Below are positions 45,769-55,807 of a DNA stretch of 64,000 nucleotides, piece by piece; the stretch's first letter is position 1; every line of letters begins with the position of its first letter. Location of the stretch: contig NC_021172.1 in the NCBI RefSeq assembly GCF_000230975.2, positions 2,418,001 through 2,482,000 of the forward strand, in the 5' to 3' direction. Origin of the DNA: Hyphomicrobium denitrificans 1NES1 (GTDB lineage Bacteria; Pseudomonadota; Alphaproteobacteria; Rhizobiales; Hyphomicrobiaceae). The notes under the pieces were generated by a model that saw only the letters and a program-made list of their open reading frames with translations, did no database searches and was not told where the DNA came from. Position numbers and translations under genes: made by a program.

Positions 45769-46764
45769 ATGTCCTTTGTCAAAGCCGAACAGCTGATCGA
45801 CCTCGCGACAATGGCCGCGGCGCGCCATACCGGCATCACGCTTGACGACGTTGAAAACCGCTTTTCCGTGTCGAAGCGCACCGCGCAGCGGATGCTGCAC
45901 ACTCTGGAGATGAAATTCTCGGAAACGATTACGAGTCTCGACGATAGTGGGCGCAAGCGTTGGCGCCTGCCGGCCGCCCCGCTGCGCGATCTCCTGACGC
46001 TCCTACCCGACGAGTTGGCCGCACTCGATCTGGCGGTCGAGACGATGAAGCGGTCGGGGCTAACGATCGAGGCTGAGCAACTGCTGACGCTGCGGGAGAA
46101 AGTCATGGCGCTTGTGCCGCGCGCCAAGGCCGCCCGGCTCGAAACCGATCACGAGGCGTTGCTGGAAGCACAAGGACTCGCTGCGCGCCCCGGCCCGCGG
46201 CCAAAGATTGATCGCAAGATCGCGGCGGCGATCGCCGAGGCCATCAAGGCCTGCCTTATTCTGGAAGTGACGTACCAAGCACGCAATGAATCGCAGGCGA
46301 CCGTGCGGCGGCTGGCACCTTATGGGCTCTTGACGGGTATCCGCCGCTACCTCGTGGCTCGACCGGCCGATGACAAGGAGACCCTCGTCAGGCTGTACGT
46401 GATGGAACGTATCTCAGACGCCAAGGCGACGAGCGAGCGCTTCGCGCGCGATCCATCCTTCAACCTGAAGGCCTTTGCGCACCGCTCGTTCGGTGTGTTC
46501 CAGAACCCGCAAGAGTATGGCGAGGTGGTCTGGCGGTTCTCGCCCCGCGCCGCCGCGCATGCCCGCGGCTTTGAGTTCCATCCCAGCCAGCAGGCCGAGG
46601 ACCAGCCAGACGGATCGCTGATCGTGCGCTTCAAGGCGTCGGGGCATCTAGAAATGGCTTGGTACCTCTACATGTGGGGCGCCGAGGTTGAGATCTTGGA
46701 GCCGGCCGCGCTGCGCGAGATGGTCGCCGATCACCGGCGCACTGATTTCCCTGGACTGCCGTAG
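45769..46764 (+). CDS. WYL-domain transcription regulator
   Basis: The product has 331 residues. Residues 1-60 are a winged helix-turn-helix of the DeoR/HTH_11 type (ITLDDVENRFSVSKRTAQRMLHTLE; short mark SVSKRTAQRMLHTLE). The WYL domain spans about 155-235 with LEVTYQARNES, RLAPYGLLTGIRRYLVARPADDKETLVRLYVMERI (WYL-like core RRYLVA). A C-terminal extension (WCX) follows (240-331). WYL proteins often control defence genes (BrxR, CapW and relatives) and may sense nucleic acid ligands. It sits just upstream of the ATPase operon and has matching operators, so it is the likely controller of the island's core. Confidence 0.88.
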   Translation: MSFVKAEQLIDLATMAAARHTGITLDDVENRFSVSKRTAQRMLHTLEMKFSETITSLDDSGRKRWRLPAAPLRDLLTLLPDELAALDLAVETMKRSGLTIEAEQLLTLREKVMALVPRAKAARLETDHEALLEAQGLAARPGPRPKIDRKIAAAIAEAIKACLILEVTYQARNESQATVRRLAPYGLLTGIRRYLVARPADDKETLVRLYVMERISDAKATSERFARDPSFNLKAFAHRSFGVFQNPQEYGEVVWRFSPRAAAHARGFEFHPSQQAEDQPDGSLIVRFKASGHLEMAWYLYMWGAEVEILEPAALREMVADHRRTDFPGLP

Positions 46765-46792
46765 CGGCAGGAATATGGCCGCCAAGCTGGCA

Positions 46793-46811
46793 CATGACAG
46801 TTTCTGTCATG
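46793..46811 (+). promoter_or_regulatory. second operator, upstream of the AAA+ ATPase gene
   Basis: Perfect inverted repeat CATGACAG-N3-CTGTCATG, 101 bases before the ATPase ATG. Its core is TGACA-N5-TGTCA, the same spacing and half-sites as the operator before the WYL gene. This suggests that one regulator controls both promoters. Confidence 0.62.
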
Positions 46812-46911
46812 CGAGTGGCGCTATATGCAATTCTTGAGATGAACTGTTGCTGCGTAGACGGATGTCTAGCACGCTTGGTTCTAGGTTTAGCGGAGGCGGG
46901 GGGCTTTCGAG

Positions 46912-48759
46912 ATGAACGACACAATTTCCGCTCTCGAAAAACCACGCTGGACGAGGGACTTCCTGCGGTTCCTGCCGCTAAAGAGCCAGTTCGTATTGTC
47001 CGGCAATGTGCGGGATCGCTTTCCGCGGATGACTCCGCAAGGCGAGGTGACAATCCTGCCGCTTGTTGCCTACCTCGGTGCGGAGCTGGTCGAAGCCGGC
47101 ATCGTGCGGGTCATCGCCTACGATCCGGCGCGTGGGTTCCGTCTGCCGCCGATCGTCGGGCGCGACCCCAAGACCGACCAGGCTTACTTCGCCGATCAAG
47201 GGATCACCTTCGACAGCGCAGGTTGTGCCCCCGCATCGATCGAGCGCTTTTTCGAGCTGTCGACCAAGCTCGTTACAACAGCGCTAGAGCCCACGGCGGT
47301 GATTGCGGACTTCGCCGCACGCATGATCGTCCACCCGGAACGGCTGATCGACAATGAACACCGTGGCTTTACCGGCGCGCTGGTCTCAGGCCTCACGGTC
47401 GAGCCCAAGGTCCATCCCAAGACGCGTCAGCCCTATTACAACCCTCTGATTGAGATCGTCGAGAAAGAAGGCGATCTGCCGGACTGGCTTGTCGTCAACA
47501 ACCCGCGGCTGCGGCACATCCCGCTGCCCAAGCCCGACCATGTCGTCCGCCGCGCGGTCATCTCCAAGCTCTCGCGCTCCCTCAACTCGTCTGGGGAAGC
47601 GGACCCGGACGCCATCAAGAAAGCCGAGCAGGCCTTTGTCGACGGGACGGAGGGATTGCTCGTCGTCGATATTGCGAACATCGTGCAGCTCTCGCGCACC
47701 GAAGGCCTGGCCGTCACCGACGCGGCCGAGGCCGTGCGACGCTACAAGCTCGGCGTCACCGAGGACGTCTGGCGCAAGATCGATCGCGCAAAGCTCAAGG
47801 GTGCCGAACAATACGTTCAGGCCCGCGTACGCGGGCAGGATCATGCGGTCCAGCACATGCTCGACATCGTGAAGCGGGCAGCGACCGGCATTGGTGGCCG
47901 GCGCGGCGGGCGCCCACGCGGCGTGGCGTTCCTGGCAGGCCCAACTGGCGTCGGCAAGACAGAACTCGCAAAAACGATCACGAGCCTGCTGTTTGGGGAC
48001 GAGAGCGCCTACATCCGCTTCGACATGAGCGAATTCTCCGCCGAGCATGCCGATCAAAGGCTCATCGGTGCGCCGCCTGGCTACATCGGCTACGACACGG
48101 GCGGCGAACTCACCAACGCCATTCGGCAAAAGCCTTTTTCCGTCGTTCTGTTCGACGAGATCGAGAAGGCGCATCCGCGCATCCTCGATAAGTTCCTGCA
48201 GATCCTCGACGACGGTGTGCTGACCTCGGGGCGCGGCGAGCGCGTCTATTTCTCGGAAAGCCTGATCATCTTCACGTCGAACCTCGGCATGACACGGGTC
48301 CTGCCCGATGGAACGCGCGTGGCGAATGCCGCCTCGGACGAGCCGCTCGATGAGGTCCGCCACAAGGTGCGGTCCGAGATCGAGCGGCACTTCAAGCTGG
48401 AGATTTCCCGGCCCGAGATCCTGAATCGCATCGGCGAGAATGTCATCGTCTTCGATTTCATCCGGCCATCAGTTGCGCGTGAAATCCTTGAGCTGATGGT
48501 TGATCGCGTCATCGATGATGTGCGGTCTGAGCAGCAGCTCACGCTGTCGTTCACGACCGATGCCAGCTCACGCTTGGAAGAACTTTGCCTGCGTGATCTC
48601 TCGAATGGAGGCCGCGGCATTCGCAACCAAGTCGAGGTGCATCTCGTCAACCCGTTGGCGCGCACGCTCTTTGCTCTCGACCCCCAGCCGGGAACGGCCG
48701 TTACCATCACCGACGTCACGAACGAGCGTGGAATTACGACGCTCACACTGGCGCAATAG
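46912..48759 (+). CDS. Clp/AAA_2-type ATPase of the candidate defence operon
   Basis: The product has 615 residues. The first half (1-300) looks like a degenerate AAA module without a Walker A motif (LKSQFVLSGNVRDRFP, then LLVVDIANIVQLSRTEGL). The second half is a full Clp-type AAA+ domain: Walker A GPTGVGKT (343-350), YIRFDMSEF, GAPPGYIGYD pore region (387-395), Walker B VVLFDEIEKAHP (411-422), sensor IIFTSNLGM (452-460), arginine finger region RPEILNRIGENVIVF, and a ClpB-D2-small C-domain (about 515-610). A pore-type remodelling ATPase in a defence operon would fit unfolding or threading of a target or partner. It is the first gene after the second operator; the next gene follows after 29 bases. 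Confidence 0.9.
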   Translation: MNDTISALEKPRWTRDFLRFLPLKSQFVLSGNVRDRFPRMTPQGEVTILPLVAYLGAELVEAGIVRVIAYDPARGFRLPPIVGRDPKTDQAYFADQGITFDSAGCAPASIERFFELSTKLVTTALEPTAVIADFAARMIVHPERLIDNEHRGFTGALVSGLTVEPKVHPKTRQPYYNPLIEIVEKEGDLPDWLVVNNPRLRHIPLPKPDHVVRRAVISKLSRSLNSSGEADPDAIKKAEQAFVDGTEGLLVVDIANIVQLSRTEGLAVTDAAEAVRRYKLGVTEDVWRKIDRAKLKGAEQYVQARVRGQDHAVQHMLDIVKRAATGIGGRRGGRPRGVAFLAGPTGVGKTELAKTITSLLFGDESAYIRFDMSEFSAEHADQRLIGAPPGYIGYDTGGELTNAIRQKPFSVVLFDEIEKAHPRILDKFLQILDDGVLTSGRGERVYFSESLIIFTSNLGMTRVLPDGTRVANAASDEPLDEVRHKVRSEIERHFKLEISRPEILNRIGENVIVFDFIRPSVAREILELMVDRVIDDVRSEQQLTLSFTTDASSRLEELCLRDLSNGGRGIRNQVEVHLVNPLARTLFALDPQPGTAVTITDVTNERGITTLTLAQ

Positions 48760-48788
48760 GATATTTTTGAGACGGGATCGATTTTTCG

Positions 48789-49442
48789 ATGAGTACTGAG
48801 GTGGGACTTTCGCGGGTGCATTTTCCGATCAGTGCGCTCGGACCTGGACGACGCATCGGGATCTGGTTCCAGGGCTGCTCGATCCGCTGTCCTGATTGCA
48901 TGAGCCGCGACACCTGGGTGACAGCTCGGCGCAAGATCACCGTTGATGCGCTGCTTGAAAGCATCGCACCATGGCTTAGCGAGGCCGACGGTGTGACCAT
49001 CTCCGGGGGCGAACCGTTCGAGCAGCCGGAAGCGCTACTTGCGCTTCTTCAGGGCTTGCGCGTGGCCGGTGGACTTCCCGTACTCACCTACTCGGGCTTC
49101 GCCTACGAGTTCCTGCGAGATCGGCATCATCAAACGCTGTCCATGCTCGATGTGCTGATCTCCGAGCCGTTCGAATCCACGATGGCCGTCAGTGCTCCTC
49201 TCTTTGGCTCAGCCAACCAGCGCGTCACCTGTCTGACCGAGCGCGGTACGGAACTGTGGCGACGGGCTGAAGCGGAGTGGTCCGAACGGGGCGGCAAGCT
49301 CGACCTCATTGCGGAGTCTGACGGTTCTATTTGGCTCGCCGGTGTTCCGGGGCCGGGCGATCTCGATCGCCTGGGACATCGTCTGGGCGGAGCCGGGATC
49401 AAGGCGCTGACCTCTGCTGGGCGCCTAGGGGGAACGATATGA
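48789..49442 (+). CDS. radical SAM protein, NrdG/PflA-like
   Basis: The product has 217 residues. The 4Fe-4S/SAM motif is GCSIRCPDCMS with C30-x3-C34-x2-C37, and ISGGEPFEQPEALLALL (72-87) is the GGE SAM-binding segment, as in anaerobic ribonucleotide reductase and formate-lyase activases. The N-terminal GPGRRIGIWFQGC is typical of that subgroup. No glycyl radical enzyme is encoded nearby, so the partner is unknown; a modified residue in the neighbouring kinase-helicase protein or a nucleotide substrate are possibilities. The stop overlaps the next gene as ATGA, so the two are translated together. Confidence 0.85.
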   Translation: MSTEVGLSRVHFPISALGPGRRIGIWFQGCSIRCPDCMSRDTWVTARRKITVDALLESIAPWLSEADGVTISGGEPFEQPEALLALLQGLRVAGGLPVLTYSGFAYEFLRDRHHQTLSMLDVLISEPFESTMAVSAPLFGSANQRVTCLTERGTELWRRAEAEWSERGGKLDLIAESDGSIWLAGVPGPGDLDRLGHRLGGAGIKALTSAGRLGGTI

Positions 49443-52400
49443 CTTTGTACGTTCGCGTTTGTCCCGCTTGCGGACATGGGCGCCCGCTCGACGAAGACGA
49501 ATGCAACCACATTTTGGAAAGTGGTGAGGCCTGCCGCTTTCCTCTGCTGGATATCCACCCAATGCCGGCTGGCCAAAGGCCCGCCGAACAGGTCGGGCCG
49601 ATTGAACCTGTGGAGCGCGCGGAAGCCACTGCGAGCGGGACAAGTCAAGAGCCGCCCGTAGATGGAGCAGATGGATTGTGCCCGAACGGCCATGCCGTCG
49701 AGCCTGACGATGTGCTGTGCCTGACCTGCGGCGCGAGGCTTGGTGCTAACCAAGAGCCGAGATCGCCAGACAAATCGGCAAGAACCATTGGCGATTGGCA
49801 AATTGTCGCCGAACTACCGCCTGCCACGACAGACGCTGACCTCTACCTCGCTCGCCGTGAGCACGACGAGACCGTTCATGTCCTGCGTCACTTCCAGACC
49901 GGCCTGGAACCAAATCAAAGTCTTTACGCCGTTCTCCAGAGTCTCGACCGTCGCGACGTCGGGAGGCTCATTGCGCACGGGCGTTTCGAGGGCCGAGCAT
50001 ATGAGGTTTGGGAGCATGTCGAAGGCCGGACTCTGGGTGAGTTCCGCCACAAGGTCATTCATGATCCCGATGCAATTGAGCAGGTCGCGGTTGCGTTGAT
50101 CAAGACACTTGTGGCGTTCGAACAGCGTGGGCTCAGGCACGGCAATCTGCAACCGTCGGTCATTCGGGTCCGGTCGGAAGACCCTCTGACCCTTTGCGTG
50201 ACCGACTTCGCATCCGCGCGAATTGCCGAGTTCGATGTCGAGGCGAGCCGGTTCCGGCAAACCAGCCGTTACATGGCCCCGGAATCTGTGGCGGAAGCCT
50301 CGACTGCTGCATCGGATTGGTGGAGTCTCGGCATCATTCTCCTTGAGATGCTGACGGATGGCCGATGCTTCGAAGGCGTGCATGATCGCGCCTTTCTGCT
50401 CCATCTTGTCGCGCGTGGCGTTGCGCTGCCGGAAGGACTTAATGCGCGGTGGCGCAACCTTCTCGAGGGTCTGCTAACGCGGAACCATGAAAGCCGCTGG
50501 CGAGCAGAGCAGGCCCTCAGGTGGACTGATGGCGAAAACGACATCGCAACGGAGTATGAGCACGGGGGCACCACGAGCAGCGGGCCAGCGATCCCCTTCG
50601 CGGATCGCCGGATTACCTCGCCCGCCGAGTTCACGTTCGTGGCAGCCGAAGACGCGAATTGGGCGGACGCGCAGGCGGCGCTCGACCACGGCCGTATCGC
50701 CAGTTGGCTCGACGACTTCGAAAAGACACCGGTACCCCTCAACACCATCAGGAATCTTACAAGCGATCAGCGGTTGAAGGAACTGAACAGCGATTTCCCG
50801 CTCGCACTCGCACTTGCAGCTCTCAATTCGAACCTGCCGTTATGCATCAGAGGTGAATTCGTCACGCCGAGGGCTTTGCTTTCTGAGCCCGAAGCCGGAA
50901 TCAAATGGCTCGCACGTGAGCCCATCGCCTATTTGCGTCGCCTGAAGAGGCCAAGTGATCATTGGCTCATTTTGCTCGCGGATAGAGCTCAGCGTGTTCG
51001 ATCGCGTGCCAGAGATGCCCACATCACGCTCGATGACATTGAATTGTCAGTTCTCCAACTCGCGACCTCCACAGCCGCGCTCGAACAGCGATGGAGCGGC
51101 AAGCGCGGACTATTTCCGGACAGCGATAACCCTATTCTCGCAAGTCTCATCGATCGGCGAAATCTGAACGACGAGGACCTGCTGCTCTTAGCGGCCGCGT
51201 CCATAGAGAACTTCAAGCCCGCCGAAGAGATTCTGAGGGAAGCTGAGCGGCTGGCAAAAGAAGCGGGGGTAACGGAGTTCGACCGGCAAAGCGCGATCAA
51301 GGAGCTGACGCGGCCCCGACGAGACCTCGCCGATGAGCTCGAAGCACGCGTGCCGGGTTTCGAGCGCTGCGGGCGAGAAGCGATCGACGGCTGGATGGAT
51401 ACCTATCGGGCCGCGAACCGCCGCATGCCCCTTTCGCGGCTTCTGGTCGTTTCGGCCATCCCCGCCTCGGATTGGGCTGAGCCGCCGCATCAAGACTACG
51501 TTCGAAATGTCGTCAGCTTCCTCGAGCGGCAAGTACTTGCAGGCATCCAACGAGGTCCGCTGGTTCAGATGCGTGCAACAGCCAGCGTCCTCGACGTGAC
51601 GGGGCTTGGCAGGGTCAACCTGCAAGAACGCATTCTTGATGCGATCGTGAGCCGCGCCGACGCTGCGGTCGACCTGCCTAGAGACGCAGTGCCTGCAAAC
51701 CTCATCGACAAGCTTCGGGCCATTGAATCAAAGGCTCGAACGTATCTCCGCGATACCGGCCTTGACGCCCTCTTCCTGGCGTTCCCGATCCTGACACTCA
51801 AACTCAAGAACGACGACGGTGAGAAAACGCGAATTGCTCCCGTCTTCCTCTGGCCGATCACGCTCGCGGTCCAGCGGGGGGCAGCCGGATCGGTGTCGAT
51901 CGGGTTCGACCCGACACGCGAGGTTCAACTCAATCCGGCGCTGGAGACCATCCTGGGACCCGAAGCGGCGGCTCGTTGGCAAGACTGGGCGAATGATCGA
52001 CTTCGTGACGGCTTCGACAGTCACACAACGGTTCTGAGGGCAGTCGCCGAGCTTGTGGAGGGCCGCGCCGAAGAGAAACTTGTCCCACTGCCGCAGGCGA
52101 AGGCGATCAAGGCGGTGAACAAGCTTGCCATGCACGCCAGTGGCGCAATCTTCCTCGCCGAATTCTCGAGCCAGGCGATCGCAAATGATCTCCGGCAGCT
52201 TCAGCAGAAGCCGCTCGAAGGCACGGCACTCGAATGTTTATTGCGCCTGAGCACGCCAGACAAACAGCCAGAGCTTGGCAAGGTCTCTCACCTCGATCGC
52301 TTCACGACACTTGAGGCTGATCCCTCACAGGAAGAGGCCGTGTTCCGCGCCCGCCATGCGCCAGGCCTCGTTGTGCAAGGGCCTCCGGGAACCGGCAAGA

Positions 52401-55400
52401 GCCAGACCATTGTCAATATCATCACGGACTGCATCGGCCGCGGTGAGAGCGTGCTCGTCGTTTGCGAGAAGAAGGCGGCGCTCGATGTCGTGCAGAAGCG
52501 GCTTGCAGCGGAAAAGATCGACCATCGTGCGTTCCGGATCGAGAACACGCAGAGCGATCGCGTCACAGTGCTGAACCAATTGCGAGAGCAGGTTCCTCAC
52601 ATTCTCGATGCGCGAACGGTGCCAGGGGCCAACGCGCTTGCGCGACGAAGCCAGATCGCGACGCAGTTTGATGCGCTCGAAGCAGATCTCGACGCCTATC
52701 ACGAAGCACTCCATGTGACCGACGACCGTCTGGACCTCACTTATCGCGAGGTGCTCGCGATCATTGCTCAGAACGATGCACGCGTGGCAGATCTCTCGGT
52801 GCCGGGGCTCAGAGCACTCCTAGGCCCTTTGAGTGCAGGTGAGCTGGAGATCGTCATCAGCGACTGCTCCGGCCTTGTCGACGTCTGGCTCAAAGGCGGG
52901 ATTGCGCATTCGGCACTCGAATTCCTGCGCCCGTTCGCCACTGACGCCGCGCTCGCGGCGCACATCTCCAATGACCTTACCGATCTTCGAGCTGCCGATG
53001 AGACGCGCGTCATGGCTATCACTGGGCGTAAGAGGCTCGATGCTGATCTCCAGGGCATTTTGTGCTCCGACGCCGATGCGCTCGGCCGATGGCTCGATGA
53101 GAATCAACAAGCATTGGAGACGATCCCGCCTGAGGTGCTGGAGCGTGCCAATCGCTGGCGCAGTTTTTTCGCACCAGATGGCCAGCATCTGGGCGACGCA
53201 GAGGCCGGCCGGAAGCGGCTCGCAGACCTGATCGAGCGGCTCGATTGGCTCGCCATGCCCGGCCCTGCGAGCCTCTTTTATTCTTCGGTTCGCGAATGGA
53301 CGCCAGAAGAGCTTGGTGCCCTCTCCGGCGCTCTGCCGGCACTCCGCTCGGTGCCCGGTCTGTTCTCCTTCCTCAATCTTCCTCGGCTGTTGAGGCGCCG
53401 GGCGGCAAAGTCCGTGCTTTTGGGCCGTGGTGCCGCAACGGACCAAGTCGCCTGTCTCGCGCACGCGGAGGCTGCGCAGTTCGAGACGACCTTGAGGTCC
53501 ACCCTCCGGGAACTTGAAGAAATCGGCGCCGCTTTCGGCGAGAGGCTCGGCTGCCCAGCAGATCGCACTCAGATGCTGGAGGTGGCGCGATCTCTGGCAG
53601 GTCACCTGAACGACTTCCGGGATCTCGCAGATCGCCTCGAAGCAGCTCCTGTTGCGGGTCTGTGGCCGCACGTTGAACGGTTCGCCAGCGAGATCAGCAC
53701 GAGCCGCCGGGACACACGCATACCACCGCTCGCCCCCCTCCTGACCGCGCTCGATTGCGCAAGAGCTGTGGCGGCCTCCAATGCGCTGACCCTGAAAGGT
53801 GTGGAGCGTGTCGCCCGCTATCTTACAGAGGAGGCACTGGACGGTATCAAAAGGTCCATCAGGATCGAATCGTCGCTCCCGTTCAATTGGCAGGCGGTCC
53901 ACGAGGCGATGCCGGCTTTGGTGCCGCTTCAGACCTTCCGGCTTCGTCAGGCCCAGTTGTCGCCGGTGGCCCGTGCGGTGTTTGTCGAACTAGAGCCGGT
54001 CGCCGACGCGCTCCGTTCCTATGCAAGCCCGTGCGATACGGTTGCTGCCCTGATGCGCCGTGAGGCGGCGGCCGCCTGGAAGGGCGAAATCGAAACCCGT
54101 CACCCGCAATTGCAGCGGATCAGAACTCAGCTCGAGTCCGATATCGCAAAGCTTGAGTCCCTCGATAGCCAGATGCGGGATGTCAACAGGCGCTACCTCG
54201 CGCATATCGGCCCTAATGGCATCCGGGGCACTCAGGATTGGTCGCGGATCTGGTCGATCGGCGGCGTCAACGCTCAGCGCCTGCGCCAGATCTTTGAAAA
54301 GGGGCGCAGCCTTGGCCTCTTGAAACTACGGCCTGTCTGGCTCGTCAACCCTGACGTGGCAAGCCGCATGCTTCCCCTCGAGTCTGGGCTGTTCGACGTG
54401 GTGATTTTCGACGAGGCTTCGCAGATGCGTGTGGTGAACGCTCTGCCGGCGCTCTACAGGGCGAAGCGCGCCATCATTAGTGGCGACGAGAAACAGTTGC
54501 CGCCAACCAATTTCTTCGGGACGCGGGCCGAGGCCAGTAGCCCAGCCGACGATGACACGGATGATCCCTGGTCGAATGTTGATGGAGATCCGGTCGAAGA
54601 CGGCGCAGATGCGGAAGCGAACGTCGGGTCGATCGACCCGCGGGAGTTGGCGGCAAGCGAACGCCATATCAAGGACTGTGAGGATCTCCTTACATTAGCG
54701 ACGGGCTTGCTACCGCCGGCAAGCCTCGACATCCATTATCGGTCTGCCTACCGCGAACTGATCGCCTTCTCGAACGCGGCCTACTACGGCGGCAAACTCA
54801 ATGTCCCCGTGCGCCGGCCAGTCGATGACGTGAAGCGCGCAAAGCCGATTGAGATTCACCGTGTGGACGGACTCTACCGGGACCAGACGAACGCGGACGA
54901 GGCCGGTGCCATCGTCAATCTGCTTGGCGAGCTTTGGGCCTCGTTACCAACACCGCCCACGGTCGGTGTTGTCACCTTCAACATGAAGCAGGCCGAGCTG
55001 ATCGAGGCACGGGTTCGCCAGCGCGCCGACGAGGATCGCAAGTTCGCGCGCTCACTGGACCGGGAACGGACGCGCTCGGCGGATGGCGAGGACGTCAGCT
55101 TCTTTGTCAAGAACCTGGAGAACGTCCAGGGCGACGAGCGCGACTGGATTGTGTTCTCGACAACCTTCGGGCGGGATGAGAACAGCGTCTTCAAGCGTGT
55201 ATTCGGCGTCCTCAACCAACAAGGAGGTGAACGCCGGTTGAACGTCGCCGTAACGCGCGCCAAGCAGAAGGTCGTGTTGGTGACTTCCATGCCCACCGCC
55301 GAGATATCGAGTTTCATCGGCCAACGTCGAGCGCCGACAATGGCACGCGACTACCTCCAGGCGTATATGCGATACGCTGAACTCGTTCATGACGGTGAGT

Positions 55401-55807
55401 TCGAGGCCGCACAAAGCATCCTCGGCGCATTCGACAGCGTGCCACGCTATGGAGGGCCGCATTTGGATCTCCAGTCCGATGCGTTGGTCCTTCAGGCCCT
55501 CGATGCTCTCCACCGAGACGGGTTCGACGCCTCCCTGATGCCCCCAGAGGATGCCTTTAGTCTCGACATTGCCGTTACCCATCCCGAGACAGGGCTTTAT
55601 GCGCTCGGCATCGAGTTCGACAGTCCGCGCCACCACCTGCTCCGCCAAGCCCGAGCGCGGGAAGTGTGGCGCCCAAAATTGCTCGCCCGCTCGGGCCTCA
55701 GTCTTCACCGAATCCAATCATCCGCGTGGGTGCAGGACCAAGCTCGCGAACGCGAGCGTCTGATCCTTGCCGCCCGCACGGCGATAGCCAGGGCCAGAGC
55801 CGCATGA
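49439..55807 (+). CDS. multidomain protein: zinc ribbons, pseudokinase-like domain, SF1 helicase, Vsr/DUF559-like nuclease
   Basis: The product has 2122 residues from ATG 49439. Residues 1-100 hold zinc-ribbon cysteines (C8, C11, C22, C32; C81, C94, C97). Residues 118-362 are a Hanks-type kinase fold with GRTLGEFRHK, the loop LRHGNLQPS in place of HRDLKPxN, TDFAS (256-258 DFA for DFG), YMAPES and SDWWSLGIILLEML. The catalytic aspartate, lysine and asparagine of active kinases are replaced. After a long middle region comes an SF1 helicase: Walker A GPPGTGKS (981-988), Walker B FDEASQM (1657-1663), GDEKQLPP, and the C-motif LNVAVTRAKQ (1934-1943). The end (about 2020-2122) resembles Vsr/DUF559 nucleases (D2043, E2059, D2061). 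Start and stop overlap neighbours by ATGA. It recalls helicase-kinase defence proteins such as Mokosh, but with a different nuclease. Confidence 0.88.
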   Translation: MTLYVRVCPACGHGRPLDEDECNHILESGEACRFPLLDIHPMPAGQRPAEQVGPIEPVERAEATASGTSQEPPVDGADGLCPNGHAVEPDDVLCLTCGARLGANQEPRSPDKSARTIGDWQIVAELPPATTDADLYLARREHDETVHVLRHFQTGLEPNQSLYAVLQSLDRRDVGRLIAHGRFEGRAYEVWEHVEGRTLGEFRHKVIHDPDAIEQVAVALIKTLVAFEQRGLRHGNLQPSVIRVRSEDPLTLCVTDFASARIAEFDVEASRFRQTSRYMAPESVAEASTAASDWWSLGIILLEMLTDGRCFEGVHDRAFLLHLVARGVALPEGLNARWRNLLEGLLTRNHESRWRAEQALRWTDGENDIATEYEHGGTTSSGPAIPFADRRITSPAEFTFVAAEDANWADAQAALDHGRIASWLDDFEKTPVPLNTIRNLTSDQRLKELNSDFPLALALAALNSNLPLCIRGEFVTPRALLSEPEAGIKWLAREPIAYLRRLKRPSDHWLILLADRAQRVRSRARDAHITLDDIELSVLQLATSTAALEQRWSGKRGLFPDSDNPILASLIDRRNLNDEDLLLLAAASIENFKPAEEILREAERLAKEAGVTEFDRQSAIKELTRPRRDLADELEARVPGFERCGREAIDGWMDTYRAANRRMPLSRLLVVSAIPASDWAEPPHQDYVRNVVSFLERQVLAGIQRGPLVQMRATASVLDVTGLGRVNLQERILDAIVSRADAAVDLPRDAVPANLIDKLRAIESKARTYLRDTGLDALFLAFPILTLKLKNDDGEKTRIAPVFLWPITLAVQRGAAGSVSIGFDPTREVQLNPALETILGPEAAARWQDWANDRLRDGFDSHTTVLRAVAELVEGRAEEKLVPLPQAKAIKAVNKLAMHASGAIFLAEFSSQAIANDLRQLQQKPLEGTALECLLRLSTPDKQPELGKVSHLDRFTTLEADPSQEEAVFRARHAPGLVVQGPPGTGKSQTIVNIITDCIGRGESVLVVCEKKAALDVVQKRLAAEKIDHRAFRIENTQSDRVTVLNQLREQVPHILDARTVPGANALARRSQIATQFDALEADLDAYHEALHVTDDRLDLTYREVLAIIAQNDARVADLSVPGLRALLGPLSAGELEIVISDCSGLVDVWLKGGIAHSALEFLRPFATDAALAAHISNDLTDLRAADETRVMAITGRKRLDADLQGILCSDADALGRWLDENQQALETIPPEVLERANRWRSFFAPDGQHLGDAEAGRKRLADLIERLDWLAMPGPASLFYSSVREWTPEELGALSGALPALRSVPGLFSFLNLPRLLRRRAAKSVLLGRGAATDQVACLAHAEAAQFETTLRSTLRELEEIGAAFGERLGCPADRTQMLEVARSLAGHLNDFRDLADRLEAAPVAGLWPHVERFASEISTSRRDTRIPPLAPLLTALDCARAVAASNALTLKGVERVARYLTEEALDGIKRSIRIESSLPFNWQAVHEAMPALVPLQTFRLRQAQLSPVARAVFVELEPVADALRSYASPCDTVAALMRREAAAAWKGEIETRHPQLQRIRTQLESDIAKLESLDSQMRDVNRRYLAHIGPNGIRGTQDWSRIWSIGGVNAQRLRQIFEKGRSLGLLKLRPVWLVNPDVASRMLPLESGLFDVVIFDEASQMRVVNALPALYRAKRAIISGDEKQLPPTNFFGTRAEASSPADDDTDDPWSNVDGDPVEDGADAEANVGSIDPRELAASERHIKDCEDLLTLATGLLPPASLDIHYRSAYRELIAFSNAAYYGGKLNVPVRRPVDDVKRAKPIEIHRVDGLYRDQTNADEAGAIVNLLGELWASLPTPPTVGVVTFNMKQAELIEARVRQRADEDRKFARSLDRERTRSADGEDVSFFVKNLENVQGDERDWIVFSTTFGRDENSVFKRVFGVLNQQGGERRLNVAVTRAKQKVVLVTSMPTAEISSFIGQRRAPTMARDYLQAYMRYAELVHDGEFEAAQSILGAFDSVPRYGGPHLDLQSDALVLQALDALHRDGFDASLMPPEDAFSLDIAVTHPETGLYALGIEFDSPRHHLLRQARAREVWRPKLLARSGLSLHRIQSSAWVQDQARERERLILAARTAIARARAA

